A DNA stretch of 64,000 bases from Phytohabitans maris (GTDB lineage Bacteria; Actinomycetota; Actinomycetes; Mycobacteriales; Micromonosporaceae). The stretch is taken from assembly GCF_031085175.1 (NCBI RefSeq), contig NZ_JAVHUY010000012.1, positions 1-64,000 on the forward strand. The letters are read 5' to 3'. The notes beneath the pieces were generated by a model, which was given only the letters and a program-made list of their open reading frames with translations, ran no database searches and was not told the DNA's origin. The position numbers and the translations under genes are program-made. Of this stretch, positions 25,214-33,712 are shown piece by piece. Each line of letters begins with the position of its first letter. The stretch's first letter is position 1.

Positions 25214-27229
25214 ATGGCCGACGGAAACCTGGGATCGCTCCTCACCCCGGTGCGGCTGGGCGGCGTGCGGCTGCGCAACCGGGTCTTCGTTCCCGGCCAC
25301 ACCACCAACTTCGGCCACCACAACGAGCCCACCGCGCGGCTGGCGGCGTACCACGCCGAGCGGGCCCGGGGCGGCGTCGGCCTGATCGTCACCGAGGCGA
25401 TCCGGGTCCACCCGACCAGCGCGGGGCGCAGCATCAGCCTGGGCAGCTTCGGCGACGCCAGCATCCCGGCGTACGCGGCCGTGGCCGAGGCCGTGCACGA
25501 GCACGGGGCGCGGATCTTCGCGCAGATCATGCACGCCGGCCGGCAGGCCAACGGGGACGCCACGCGCACCGCCGCCTGGTCCTCGTCGCCGGTCTCCTGG
25601 GCGGCCGGGGCGCACGTACCGCACGCGATGGGGCGCCGCGACATCGCGGTCGTGGTCGAGGCGTTCGGGGCGGCGGCGCGGCGCATGCGGCGAGCCGGGT
25701 ACGACGGGCTGGAGGTCCACGCCGGACACGGCCACCTGCTCCAGCAGTTCCTCTCGCCGCACACCAACCGCCGCACCGACGGGTACGGCGGCGCCCTCGA
25801 CAACCGGCTGCGCCTGACCCGGGAGGTGCTCGCCGCCGTGCTGGCCGCCGCGGACCTGCCGGTCGGGCTGCGGGTCAGCGCCGACGAGTTCCTGCCCGGC
25901 GGGCTCGACCCGGACGCGGTGGTGGAGATCGTCGCCCGGCTGCGCGCCGACTTCCCGCTCGCCTACGTCCACGTGAGCCACTCCGCCTACCACGGCAGCT
26001 ACTCGCTCGCCACCCAGATGGCGGACATGAGCTTCGGCCACGCCCCGTTCCGCCATCACGCCGCCCGCTTCAAGCGCGAGTTCCCCGACCTGCCGGTGCT
26101 GGCCGTCTGCCGGCTGGACAGCCTGCCCGAGGCGGCCGAGCTCGTCGCGGCCGGCGAGGCGGACCTGGTCGGCCTGGCCCGGCCGCACATCGCCGACCCG
26201 CACCTGGTGCGCAAGGCGGCGCAGGGGCGCCAGCACGAGGCCCGCTCCTGCCTGGCCTGCAACCAGGGCTGCATCGGCCGGCTGGAGGCGAGCCTGCCGA
26301 TCTCCTGCGTGGTCAACCCGGAGGTCGGCGCGGAGCGGGAGTGGCGGGACGCGTGGCGCGACCTGGCGCAGGCGGGCCGCTCCCGGCGGGTGCTGGTGGT
26401 CGGCGGTGGCCCGGCCGGCCTCGCCGCGGCGGTGGCGGCCCGGCGCGCCGGCCACCGGGTCACCCTCGCCGAGGCCCGGCCCAGCCTGGGTGGGCAGGTC
26501 GCGCTGGCCGCGACCGTGCCCGGACGGGTACGGCTGCGGCTGCTCACCGACGACCTGGCCGCCGAGGTACGGGCCAGCGGGGTCGAGGTCCGCCTCGGCC
26601 ACCGGGTGGGTGTGGAGGAGGTGCTCGCCGGCGGGTACGACGACGTGGTGGTGGCGACCGGCTCCCGCCCGGCCCGGCGCCCGCTGCTCGGCGGCCCGCC
26701 GGTACGCGACCTGTGGCAGGCGGTGGCCGGCCTGGCGAGCCGCGAAGCGGGCACGTTCGTCGTGACCGACGACGAGGGCACCTGGGCGGCGGCGTCGGTG
26801 GCCGAAGCCCTGGCCCGGCACGGGGCCACGGTGCACCTCGTCTCACCGACCGCGGCGGTCAGCGCCCGGATCACCACGTACTCCCGGCTGGCGCTGCTCA
26901 AGCGCTTCGCCGACCTCGGCGTCGTCGTCCATCCAATGCGGACGGTCCGGGCGGTGGACGCAGCGACGGTGGCGCTGACCGGCCCGCTCGCCGGCGCCGA
27001 CATCGTGCTCGACGGCGTCACCGCGGTGGTGGACGCCGGCACGGCGGTCGCCGACGACGAGCTCTTCCGCGCCCTGGACGCCCTGCCCGGCGGGCCCGAG
27101 GTCCACCTGGTCGGGGACGCCAACGCCCCGCGTACCGCCCTGGAGGCGGTCTACGAGGGCCGCCTCGCCGGGGCGTTCCTCGGCCGCCACGACACACCCG
27201 CCGCCGAGCGGGTGAGCCTCGCCTACTGA
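25214..27229 (+). CDS. Fe-S flavin oxidoreductase of the 2,4-dienoyl-CoA reductase / TMA dehydrogenase family
   Basis: A 671-residue enzyme with three parts: an N-terminal old-yellow-enzyme TIM barrel binding FMN (~1-345), a 4Fe-4S cluster motif (SCLACNQGCIG followed by a fourth Cys in ISCVVNPE), and C-terminal FAD/NAD(P) domains (VLVVGGGPAGLAAAVAARRAGH near residue 395). Family members reduce dienoyl-CoAs or demethylate N-methyl compounds such as trimethylamine, methylproline and stachydrine. Which of these applies here is not evident. ATG 25214 is preceded by GGGGAGG. It is the first gene of the long operon and is 14 bp from a methyltransferase gene. Confidence 0.9.
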   Translation: MADGNLGSLLTPVRLGGVRLRNRVFVPGHTTNFGHHNEPTARLAAYHAERARGGVGLIVTEAIRVHPTSAGRSISLGSFGDASIPAYAAVAEAVHEHGARIFAQIMHAGRQANGDATRTAAWSSSPVSWAAGAHVPHAMGRRDIAVVVEAFGAAARRMRRAGYDGLEVHAGHGHLLQQFLSPHTNRRTDGYGGALDNRLRLTREVLAAVLAAADLPVGLRVSADEFLPGGLDPDAVVEIVARLRADFPLAYVHVSHSAYHGSYSLATQMADMSFGHAPFRHHAARFKREFPDLPVLAVCRLDSLPEAAELVAAGEADLVGLARPHIADPHLVRKAAQGRQHEARSCLACNQGCIGRLEASLPISCVVNPEVGAEREWRDAWRDLAQAGRSRRVLVVGGGPAGLAAAVAARRAGHRVTLAEARPSLGGQVALAATVPGRVRLRLLTDDLAAEVRASGVEVRLGHRVGVEEVLAGGYDDVVVATGSRPARRPLLGGPPVRDLWQAVAGLASREAGTFVVTDDEGTWAAASVAEALARHGATVHLVSPTAAVSARITTYSRLALLKRFADLGVVVHPMRTVRAVDAATVALTGPLAGADIVLDGVTAVVDAGTAVADDELFRALDALPGGPEVHLVGDANAPRTALEAVYEGRLAGAFLGRHDTPAAERVSLAY

Positions 27230-27243
27230 CCCAAGGAGTGGAA

Positions 27244-28341
27244 ATGCTCGACATCGAGGAACGGTTGACGCTCGACGAGCGTTCGGCCGTCGACTTCGTC
27301 CTCAACCTGCGCAAGCGCTGGGCGGACACCGTGTACCCGGCGCTGACCCGGGAGTACGCCGCCGCGGGCGAGCCGGCGGCCACTGTGGACGCCGCCGGCC
27401 GGGTGCTGCGCGAGCTGCCGCTGTACCCGTGGTTCAGCCACCTGGAGCGGGTGCAGCAGAAGATGCTCTGGAAGGTGGCCGGCGAGGCGGTGCTCAGCCG
27501 CCGCGAGGAGCTGGCCGAGCAGCTGGCGTCGGTACCCGCCGAGCCGGCCGGGTCGCTGGCGCTCGACCCCGACCTGGAGCTGCCGGACTGGTACACCGAC
27601 TACGACATCCACATCCAGCCGGGCGGCTTCTTCTCCGACGACATGTCCGCATACGTGTACGAGTTCGGCGCCCGGATCGTGATGCTGCGCGACAACGACG
27701 GCTACAAGTTCCACCGGCTGTTCATCGAGACCGCGCTGCCGTCGATGCCGGCCGCGACCCGGGTGGTCGACATCGGCTGCGGGTTCGGCAAGAGCACCCG
27801 CCCGCTGGTCGGCCGGTACCCGACCGCGCAGGTCATCGGCATCGACCTCGCCGCCCCCGGGCTGCGGCTGGCGCACGCCGAGGCGGAGGCGGCCGGGCTG
27901 GCCGTCGACTACCGCCAGGGCGACGGCCGGGCGACCGGGCTGGAGGCGGGCTCCTGCGACGTGGTCACCGGCACGATGGTGCTGCACGAGATGCCGGCGC
28001 AGGCCATCCGGGAGACGATCCGGGAGGCGGCCCGGCTGCTCAAGCCGGGCGGGGCGCTGCGCTTCCTGGAGTTCCAGCTCACCGGCGACCCGCTGCGCGA
28101 CGCGACCGTGTACGAGCACGCCGAGCGCAACAACGAGCCCTTCTTCCACGCCCTGTTCGGTTCCGACCTGGTCGCGATGTGCGCGGAGGCCGGCCTCACC
28201 GGCGCGCGCTGGGACCCGTTCGACGAGCGGACCAAGGGGGTACAGCCGGAGGGCTGGGGCGACCGCGCCGAGTGGCACTTCCCGTGGGCGGTGCTCTCCG
28301 CGACGAAGCCGGAAGCCTCGAAGCCGGGAGCCGCCGCATGA
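27244..28341 (+). CDS. SAM-dependent methyltransferase
   Basis: A 365-residue class I methyltransferase. Residues 1 to ~165 form a helical domain of unknown role, then a Rossmann fold starts with the SAM-binding loop VVDIGCGFGKSTRPL, an acidic residue at the end of strand 2 (VIGIDLA), and GTMVLHEMP and LLKPGGALRFLEF motifs. ATG 27244 is preceded by AAGGAG. The substrate is unknown. Sitting between a possible demethylating flavoenzyme and a transporter, it may handle methyl transfer during catabolism (inference). Its stop is overlapped by a tiny ORF. Confidence 0.88.
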   Translation: MLDIEERLTLDERSAVDFVLNLRKRWADTVYPALTREYAAAGEPAATVDAAGRVLRELPLYPWFSHLERVQQKMLWKVAGEAVLSRREELAEQLASVPAEPAGSLALDPDLELPDWYTDYDIHIQPGGFFSDDMSAYVYEFGARIVMLRDNDGYKFHRLFIETALPSMPAATRVVDIGCGFGKSTRPLVGRYPTAQVIGIDLAAPGLRLAHAEAEAAGLAVDYRQGDGRATGLEAGSCDVVTGTMVLHEMPAQAIRETIREAARLLKPGGALRFLEFQLTGDPLRDATVYEHAERNNEPFFHALFGSDLVAMCAEAGLTGARWDPFDERTKGVQPEGWGDRAEWHFPWAVLSATKPEASKPGAAA

Positions 28342-28421
28342 GCGAGCGGAGCGAGCGAATCATCGGGCGCAGCGCGTATGTAGCCTCATGCCCGCCCGCG
28401 GCGAAGCGAGGACGGGCATGA
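28338..28421 (+). CDS. 27-residue bridging mini-ORF (MSERSER type)
   Basis: ATG 28338 overlaps the methyltransferase stop (ATGA), and its own TGA (28419-28421) overlaps the ATG of the next gene (ATGA). The peptide starts MSERSERIIGRSAYVAS. The DNA is a GAGCGAGCGGAGCGAGCGA-type repeat followed by a CATGCCCG...CGGGCATG hairpin that ends at the next start codon. It may be a mobile intergenic element kept in frame so that ribosomes pass from one gene to the next; the peptide itself may have no function. A structurally analogous ORF lies at 58007-58066. Confidence 0.5.
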   Translation: MSERSERIIGRSAYVASCPPAAKRGRA

Positions 28422-28729
28422 GCGTCGAGTTCGACTACTTCGGCGACCCGCGCTTCGGCAAGCTTCTCGACCTGGTGCTGCAACTGTCCACAGAGGTACA
28501 CGTGACCCGGCAGCGCGAGCGCGTGCTGGAGGCGCTGCTGGTCCGGCACGGCGTCATCGGCGCTGGCGAGGTCGACGGCTTCGCGGCCGGCGACGACGAG
28601 CAGGTGGTGCTCGACCGGGAACGGGACCAGCTCCTGGCCCGGCTGATGCGCATCCTCACCGAACAGGGCCCCGCCGAGCACCCGCTGCGCGACCAGTGGG
28701 AAGCGGCCCTGCACGGCAAGACCGGCTGA
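28418..28729 (+). CDS. Small uncharacterised helical protein
   Basis: A 103-residue soluble, mostly helical, acidic protein. It has a TRQRERVLEALLVRHGVIGAGE segment, vaguely like the short helical motif found at the start of some nitrile hydratase-type and dehydrogenase small subunits, but too weak to assign. The start overlaps the bridging mini-ORF. Position between the methyltransferase and the transporter genes suggests a small partner subunit (inference). Confidence 0.65.
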   Translation: MSVEFDYFGDPRFGKLLDLVLQLSTEVHVTRQRERVLEALLVRHGVIGAGEVDGFAAGDDEQVVLDRERDQLLARLMRILTEQGPAEHPLRDQWEAALHGKTG

Positions 28730-28791
28730 CGGTCTCGCCTCCCCACGACCCGGTCCGACCGATCTGACGAGTCAATTCGAGGGGTGTCCAC

Positions 28792-29904
28792 ATGAGATAC
28801 AAGACGGGTCTGCTGCCGGCGGCGTTGGCCGCCGTGGTGGCACTGGCTGGATGTGGGGGATCCGGCGACGACGCGGGTGCCGAGCAGGGCGCGCCGGCGA
28901 AGCTCACCTTCGCCATCGCCTCCGCCGTCATCGGCCCGAAGGAGGAGGTCGCCGTCTTCGCGGTGGCCAAGGAGCTGGGCTACTTCGAGGAGGAGAAGCT
29001 CACCGTCGAGACGATCAACACCGACGGTTCGGTCGCGGCGCTGCAGGCGGTCGCCTCCGGAAGCGGTGACGTCACCGCCGCCGACACCGGTTCGATCCTC
29101 GGCGCGACCGAGAAGAACGTGCCGGTCAAGGCGATCGGCGGCCTGGTGCAGAACTGGCCGTGGGTGATCGCGGTCAAGCCGGGCAGCACGATCGCCGGCG
29201 GCGGCGACCTCAAGGGCAAGAAGATCGGCGTGATCAGCCTGGCGTCGGGCTCCGCCCCGTACGCGCGGGCGTTCGTCGCCGAGGCCGGCCTGGACCCGGC
29301 CAAGGACGTCGAGCTGCTGCCGGTCGGTGTCGGCGCGCAGGCCGCCGCCGCCCTCAACGACGGCAAGGTGGACGCGCTGGCGCTCTACACGCAGGCGTAC
29401 ACGGTGATCGAGAACGCCGGCACCACGCTGACGTACCTCGACAACCCGGACGTCTTCGACGGCATCCGCTCGCTGAGCTTCGCCGTCGGGGCGCGCACGC
29501 TGGAGGAGAAGCGGGACGTCTACACCCGGTTCCTGCGCGCCTCGTACAAGGCGATGCTCTTCTCCGCCAAGAACCCGGAGGCGGCGATGCGCATCGGGTA
29601 CAAGGTGTTTCCGCAGATCCTGGCCGGCAAGCAGGCCGACGCGCAGATCGCCACGGACACCAAGGTGCTGACCGCCTGGCTGAAGACCGCCACGCCCACC
29701 ACCGGTACGCCCGAGCAGTGGGGCGACTGGGGCGCGATCAGCGACCAGGAGTGGGCCAAGACCCAGGCGTACACGAAGCAGGCCGGACAGATCACCGGGG
29801 ACGTCGAGCTGGGGAAGGTGTGGGAGCCGGGCCTGCTCGGCGCGGCCAACCAGTTCGACAAGGCCGCGGTGGTCGACAAGGCCGCCGGCTACACGGCGAA
29901 GTAG
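28792..29904 (+). CDS. ABC transporter substrate-binding lipoprotein (NitT/TauT/SsuA family)
   Basis: A 370-residue lipoprotein with lipobox LAGC (residue ~22) after a short signal peptide. The mature part has the periplasmic-binding type 2 fold of the NMT1/THI5-SsuA group (FAVAKELGYFEEEKL, ALQAVASGSGDVTAADTGSIL, LKGKKIGVISLASGS, DALALYTQAY). It captures a solute outside the cell for the ATPase and permease encoded next. Family ligands include sulfonates, nitrate, pyrimidine precursors, aromatic acids and taurine, so the ligand cannot be named. Confidence 0.92.
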   Translation: MRYKTGLLPAALAAVVALAGCGGSGDDAGAEQGAPAKLTFAIASAVIGPKEEVAVFAVAKELGYFEEEKLTVETINTDGSVAALQAVASGSGDVTAADTGSILGATEKNVPVKAIGGLVQNWPWVIAVKPGSTIAGGGDLKGKKIGVISLASGSAPYARAFVAEAGLDPAKDVELLPVGVGAQAAAALNDGKVDALALYTQAYTVIENAGTTLTYLDNPDVFDGIRSLSFAVGARTLEEKRDVYTRFLRASYKAMLFSAKNPEAAMRIGYKVFPQILAGKQADAQIATDTKVLTAWLKTATPTTGTPEQWGDWGAISDQEWAKTQAYTKQAGQITGDVELGKVWEPGLLGAANQFDKAAVVDKAAGYTAK

Positions 29905-29927
29905 CGGCGGACGGGGAAGGGAAGTCG

Positions 29928-30755
29928 ATGGCCATCAAGGCGATGGGACGCCGGACGCGCCCGCCGGCGGCGGAGGTGTCCGAGGGTACGTGGATCGAGG
30001 TCGCGGCCCTGGACAAGCGGTACCAGCCCCGCCGGTCGGCCCCGACGCAGGCGCTGGTCGACATCAACCTGACCGTCCGGCGCGGGGAGTTCATCTCCGT
30101 CGTCGGGCCGTCCGGGTGCGGCAAGACCACGCTGCTGAAGATCCTCGCCGGGCTCAGCCCGAAGTCCGCCGGGACGGTGCGGATCGCCGGCCGCGAGGTG
30201 ACCAAGCCCCTTCCCGAGGTCGGGATGGTGTTTCAGGCGCCGACGCTGCTGCCCTGGCGCACCATCTTCGACAACGTCATGGTGCCGGCCGAGATCCAGA
30301 AGCTGGATCCGGCTCGGCACCGCGAACGCGCCCAGCAGCTGCTGGACATGGTCGGGCTGACCGGGTTCGAGCGCAAGTACCCGCACGAGCTCAGCGGCGG
30401 CATGCAGCAGCGGGCCGGGATCTGCCGGGCGCTCGTGCACGACCCGGCCGTGCTGCTGATGGACGAGCCGTTCGGCGCGCTGGACGCGATGACCCGCGAG
30501 TACATGAACGTGGAGCTGCTGCGGATCTGGCGGGAGAGCGGGCAGACGGTGGTGCTGGTGACCCACTCGATCCCGGAGGCGGTGTTCCTCTCCGACCGGG
30601 TGGTGGTGCTCAGCCAGCGCCCGGGGCGGATCGCCGAGATCGTCCCGATCGACCTGGAGCGCCCGCGCGACCTGGGCGTCATGTCCTCGGACCGGGCCGG
30701 CGTGTACGTGGACCGGATCCGCGCCCATTTCAACGCCGCCAGCGTGATCGACTGA
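29928..30755 (+). CDS. ABC transporter ATP-binding protein (NitT/TauT family)
   Basis: A 275-residue ATPase with Walker A GPSGCGKTTLL, Q-loop GMVFQAPTLLPWRT, signature LSGGMQQRAGICRAL, Walker B VLLMDEPFGALD and the H-switch LVTHSIPEAVFL. It is typical of the SsuB/TauB group and powers the adjacent permease. ATG 29928 follows GGGAAGGGAAG. Confidence 0.95.
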   Translation: MAIKAMGRRTRPPAAEVSEGTWIEVAALDKRYQPRRSAPTQALVDINLTVRRGEFISVVGPSGCGKTTLLKILAGLSPKSAGTVRIAGREVTKPLPEVGMVFQAPTLLPWRTIFDNVMVPAEIQKLDPARHRERAQQLLDMVGLTGFERKYPHELSGGMQQRAGICRALVHDPAVLLMDEPFGALDAMTREYMNVELLRIWRESGQTVVLVTHSIPEAVFLSDRVVVLSQRPGRIAEIVPIDLERPRDLGVMSSDRAGVYVDRIRAHFNAASVID

Positions 30756-30768
30756 CGAGGGGGAGACC

Positions 30769-31614
30769 ATGGCGACAACCGAGGTGGTCGGCGGGGCCCG
30801 TACGCCCGCGCCGGAGAAGCCCACCCGCCGCCGGCTCGACCTGCGCGAGCGGCCGCAGCTGTGGCTGGTACCGGCCGTGTTCGTGGTGGTCGTGCTCGCC
30901 TGGGAGTACGGCACCGAGCTCTTCTCCGTCGACGAGTACGTCCTGCCCCGCCCGTCGCAGATCTTCGACGCGCTGGGGCGCCAACTCGGCGACGGGCTGT
31001 TCTGGAGCCATCTCTGGGTGACCAGCCGGGAGGCGCTGCTCGGGTTCCTCATCGGGGTCGGCGCCGCCGTCCTGCTCGGCACCTTCATCTCCCAGGTCAA
31101 GGTGGTCGAGGCGACGCTGATGCCGTACATCGTGGCCTTCCAGACCGTGCCGAAGGTGGCCCTGGCGCCGCTGTTCGTGCTCTGGTTCGGCTTCGGCCTG
31201 ACCAGCAAGGTGGTGATGGCCGCGGTCATCTCGTTCTTCCCGATGCTGGTCAACGTCATCGAGGGGCTGCGGGCGGCGGACGCGGACCGGATCCAGATGC
31301 TCACCGTCTTCGGCGCCGGCCGGGCGCAGATCTTCCGGATGGTACGGCTCCCCACCGCGCTGCCGTTCATCTTCGCCGGCCTGGACATCGGCATCGTCTT
31401 CGCCATCCTCGGCGCGGTCGTCGGCGAGTTCATCGGCGCCAAGGAGGGGCTGGGCTACCTGCTGCTGCAGACCAACTACAACTTCGACATCTCCGGGATG
31501 TTCGCGGTGCTCGTGGTGCTCTCCGTGATGGGGCTCGTCGCGCACTTCGTCATCCGCCTGCTCCAGCGGCGGCTCGCGTTCTGGGCCGAGGACACCCGGG
31601 TGATCGGCGCATGA
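30769..31614 (+). CDS. ABC transporter permease (NitT/TauT family)
   Basis: A 281-residue inner-membrane protein with about six transmembrane helices and the EAA-like cytoplasmic loop (ADADRIQMLTVFGAGRAQIF) that contacts the ATPase. It begins with ~35 cytoplasmic polar residues. GGGAG precedes ATG 30769. Its stop overlaps the ATG of the SDR gene. Confidence 0.94.
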   Translation: MATTEVVGGARTPAPEKPTRRRLDLRERPQLWLVPAVFVVVVLAWEYGTELFSVDEYVLPRPSQIFDALGRQLGDGLFWSHLWVTSREALLGFLIGVGAAVLLGTFISQVKVVEATLMPYIVAFQTVPKVALAPLFVLWFGFGLTSKVVMAAVISFFPMLVNVIEGLRAADADRIQMLTVFGAGRAQIFRMVRLPTALPFIFAGLDIGIVFAILGAVVGEFIGAKEGLGYLLLQTNYNFDISGMFAVLVVLSVMGLVAHFVIRLLQRRLAFWAEDTRVIGA

Positions 31615-32318
31615 CCGATCCGTTCCGGCTCGACGGCAGGGTCGCCGTGGTCACCGGCGCCGCGCGGGGGATCGGCGCCTGCGTCGCGGCGACGCTGGCC
31701 GGCCGCGGGGCGACCGTGGCCAGCGCCGACCTCGCGGGCGCCGCGCACCGGGTGGACGTCCGCGACGCGGCCTCCTGCGCGGCGTTGGTCTCCGATGTGG
31801 TCGACCGGTACGGCCGGCTGGACCTGCTGGTCAACAACGCCGGCGTGGTGCGCCGCGGGCCGGCCGCCACGATGTCCGAAGTGGACTTCACCGAGGTGCT
31901 GGACGTCAACCTGACCGGTACGTTCCGGATGTGCCAGGCGGCGTACCCGGCGCTGCGGGCGGCCGGCGGCGCGGTGGTCAACCTCGGCTCCACCAACGGG
32001 CACATCGCGGTCAAGGGGAGCGCCGGCTACTGCGTGAGCAAGGCCGGCGTGCTGCACCTGACCCGGGTGCTGGCGCTGGAGTGGGCGGCCGACCGGATCC
32101 GGGTCAACGCGGTCGGGCCGACGATCGTACCGACCGACATGACCGCCGACGTCCGCGGCGACCAGCGGTACATGGCGGAGAAGATGGCCACCATCCCGCT
32201 GGGGCGGATGGCCGAGCCGGCCGACGTCGCGGGCGCGGTCGCCTACCTGCTCAGCGACGCCGCCGCCATGGTCACCGGCCAGACGGTCTTCGTCGACGGG
32301 GGCGTGACCATCCAATGA
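31611..32318 (+). CDS. Short-chain dehydrogenase/reductase
   Basis: A 235-residue classical SDR: cofactor motif VTGAARGIGACVA, NNAGV, catalytic Ser (LGSTNGH), Tyr and Lys (GYCVSKAG). The end of strand 2 has SADLA, suggesting NAD(H) preference. It interconverts an alcohol and a ketone in the pathway. The ATG overlaps the permease stop. Confidence 0.93.
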   Translation: MTDPFRLDGRVAVVTGAARGIGACVAATLAGRGATVASADLAGAAHRVDVRDAASCAALVSDVVDRYGRLDLLVNNAGVVRRGPAATMSEVDFTEVLDVNLTGTFRMCQAAYPALRAAGGAVVNLGSTNGHIAVKGSAGYCVSKAGVLHLTRVLALEWAADRIRVNAVGPTIVPTDMTADVRGDQRYMAEKMATIPLGRMAEPADVAGAVAYLLSDAAAMVTGQTVFVDGGVTIQ

Positions 32319-32332
32319 GCGTGAGGAGCTCC

Positions 32333-33712
32333 ATGACGACCAGCGACCCCACGAACCCCGACACCGCCGCCGCGCTGGCCGCGGTCGACGCGCACTTCGA
32401 CGAGTTCGTCGAGGAGCTGCGGGAGCTGTGCCGCATCCGCAGCCGCCGGCAGGAGCCGGCGGAGATGGTCCGGGCCGCCGAGTTCATCGCCGGCTCGGTA
32501 CGCCGGTGGGGCGGCACCGCCGATGTCGTGCCGTGGGAGCAGTCCCACCCGTACGTGCTGGGCGAGATCGGCGGCGCGGGGGAGCGGGCGCTGCTGCACT
32601 TCGCCCACTACGACGTGGAGGTCGAACCGGCCGGCGACGACGCCGACTGGGTCAGCCCGCCGTACGACCCGCGGGTGCGCGACGGCCGGCTCTACGCCCG
32701 CGGCGTCGCCGACGACAAGGGCGCGCTGATGTCCCGGATCCACGCGGTCGCCGCCTGGCGGCTGGCCGGGCTCACCCCGCCGGTGACCAGCCGCTTCCTG
32801 GTCGAGGGGAAGCAGTGGCTGCACAGCCCCGGGCTCGGCTCGTTCGTGCGCGCCCACGCCGACCGGCTGGCCAGCGACGGGACGCTCTGGGAGAACTCCT
32901 GGGTGGACCGGCGGGACCGGCCGCTGCTCAAGCTCGCCGAGAAGGGCGTGCTCTACCTGCGGCTCACCGCCCGTACCCTGCCGCGCGACCTGACCAGCCA
33001 GAACACCGCGCTGCTGCCGGCCGCGACGGCCCGGCTGGCGGCCGCGCTGGCCCAGCTCCAGGAGCCGGACGGCGCGGTGACCGTGCCCGGCTTCGCCGAC
33101 GACGTACGGCCGCTGACCGCGCGGGAGCGGGAGCTGCTGTCCGATGTGGACTTCGACGGCGACTTCCTGCGCCGCCGGGCCGGGGTCGAGCGGTTCACCG
33201 GCGACCTGGACGACGCGGCCGCGGCGGTCGCGATCCGCACCGTACCGACGCTGACCGTCACCGGGTTCGGCGGCGGGGACATGCGCGACGACATCACGCT
33301 CGGCGTCCCGGCCACCGCGTCGGCGAAGGTGGAGATCCGGCTCGTACCCGGCCAGGACCCCGACCGGGTGCTCGCCGCCGTGCGCGACCACCTGAAGGCG
33401 ACCGGCTTCGGCGACGTCGACGTCGAGGTGATGGCGGTCAGCCGCCCCAACGCCACCGACCACCGCAACCCGTTCGTGGCGCTGGTCGCGGACGCCGCCC
33501 GCCGGGTCTACGGCACCGAGCCGGTGGTCGAGCCGTACACCCAGTGGATCGGCAACCAGGGCGTGCTGGCCGGGCGCCCGATCGTCGGCGTCGGGGTGTC
33601 CCGCGACGACTCCGGTGTGGACGGTCCCAACGAACACATCCGCCTGGACGACTACCGGGCGGGCATCAGGCACGTGGTGGAGGTCATGGCGGCGATGGGA
33701 GCACTGGCGTGA
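32333..33712 (+). CDS. M20-family peptidase homologue with missing catalytic residues
   Basis: A 459-residue protein with the full M20 fold. The first metal motif (LLHFAHYDVE, His92 and Asp94) and YARGVADDKGAL are kept. The EGEEE motif that supplies the catalytic Glu and a metal-ligand Glu reads VEGKQWLHSP (Glu158, Lys160, Gln161, Trp162), and the usual DLHSG reads DLTSQ. The late GPNEHIR motif remains. Hydrolysis by the normal two-metal mechanism is therefore unlikely. ATG 32333 has GAGGAG upstream; ATG 32315, overlapping the previous stop, is an alternative. It could be a binding or regulatory homologue, or use another mechanism. Confidence 0.82.
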   Translation: MTTSDPTNPDTAAALAAVDAHFDEFVEELRELCRIRSRRQEPAEMVRAAEFIAGSVRRWGGTADVVPWEQSHPYVLGEIGGAGERALLHFAHYDVEVEPAGDDADWVSPPYDPRVRDGRLYARGVADDKGALMSRIHAVAAWRLAGLTPPVTSRFLVEGKQWLHSPGLGSFVRAHADRLASDGTLWENSWVDRRDRPLLKLAEKGVLYLRLTARTLPRDLTSQNTALLPAATARLAAALAQLQEPDGAVTVPGFADDVRPLTARERELLSDVDFDGDFLRRRAGVERFTGDLDDAAAAVAIRTVPTLTVTGFGGGDMRDDITLGVPATASAKVEIRLVPGQDPDRVLAAVRDHLKATGFGDVDVEVMAVSRPNATDHRNPFVALVADAARRVYGTEPVVEPYTQWIGNQGVLAGRPIVGVGVSRDDSGVDGPNEHIRLDDYRAGIRHVVEVMAAMGALA

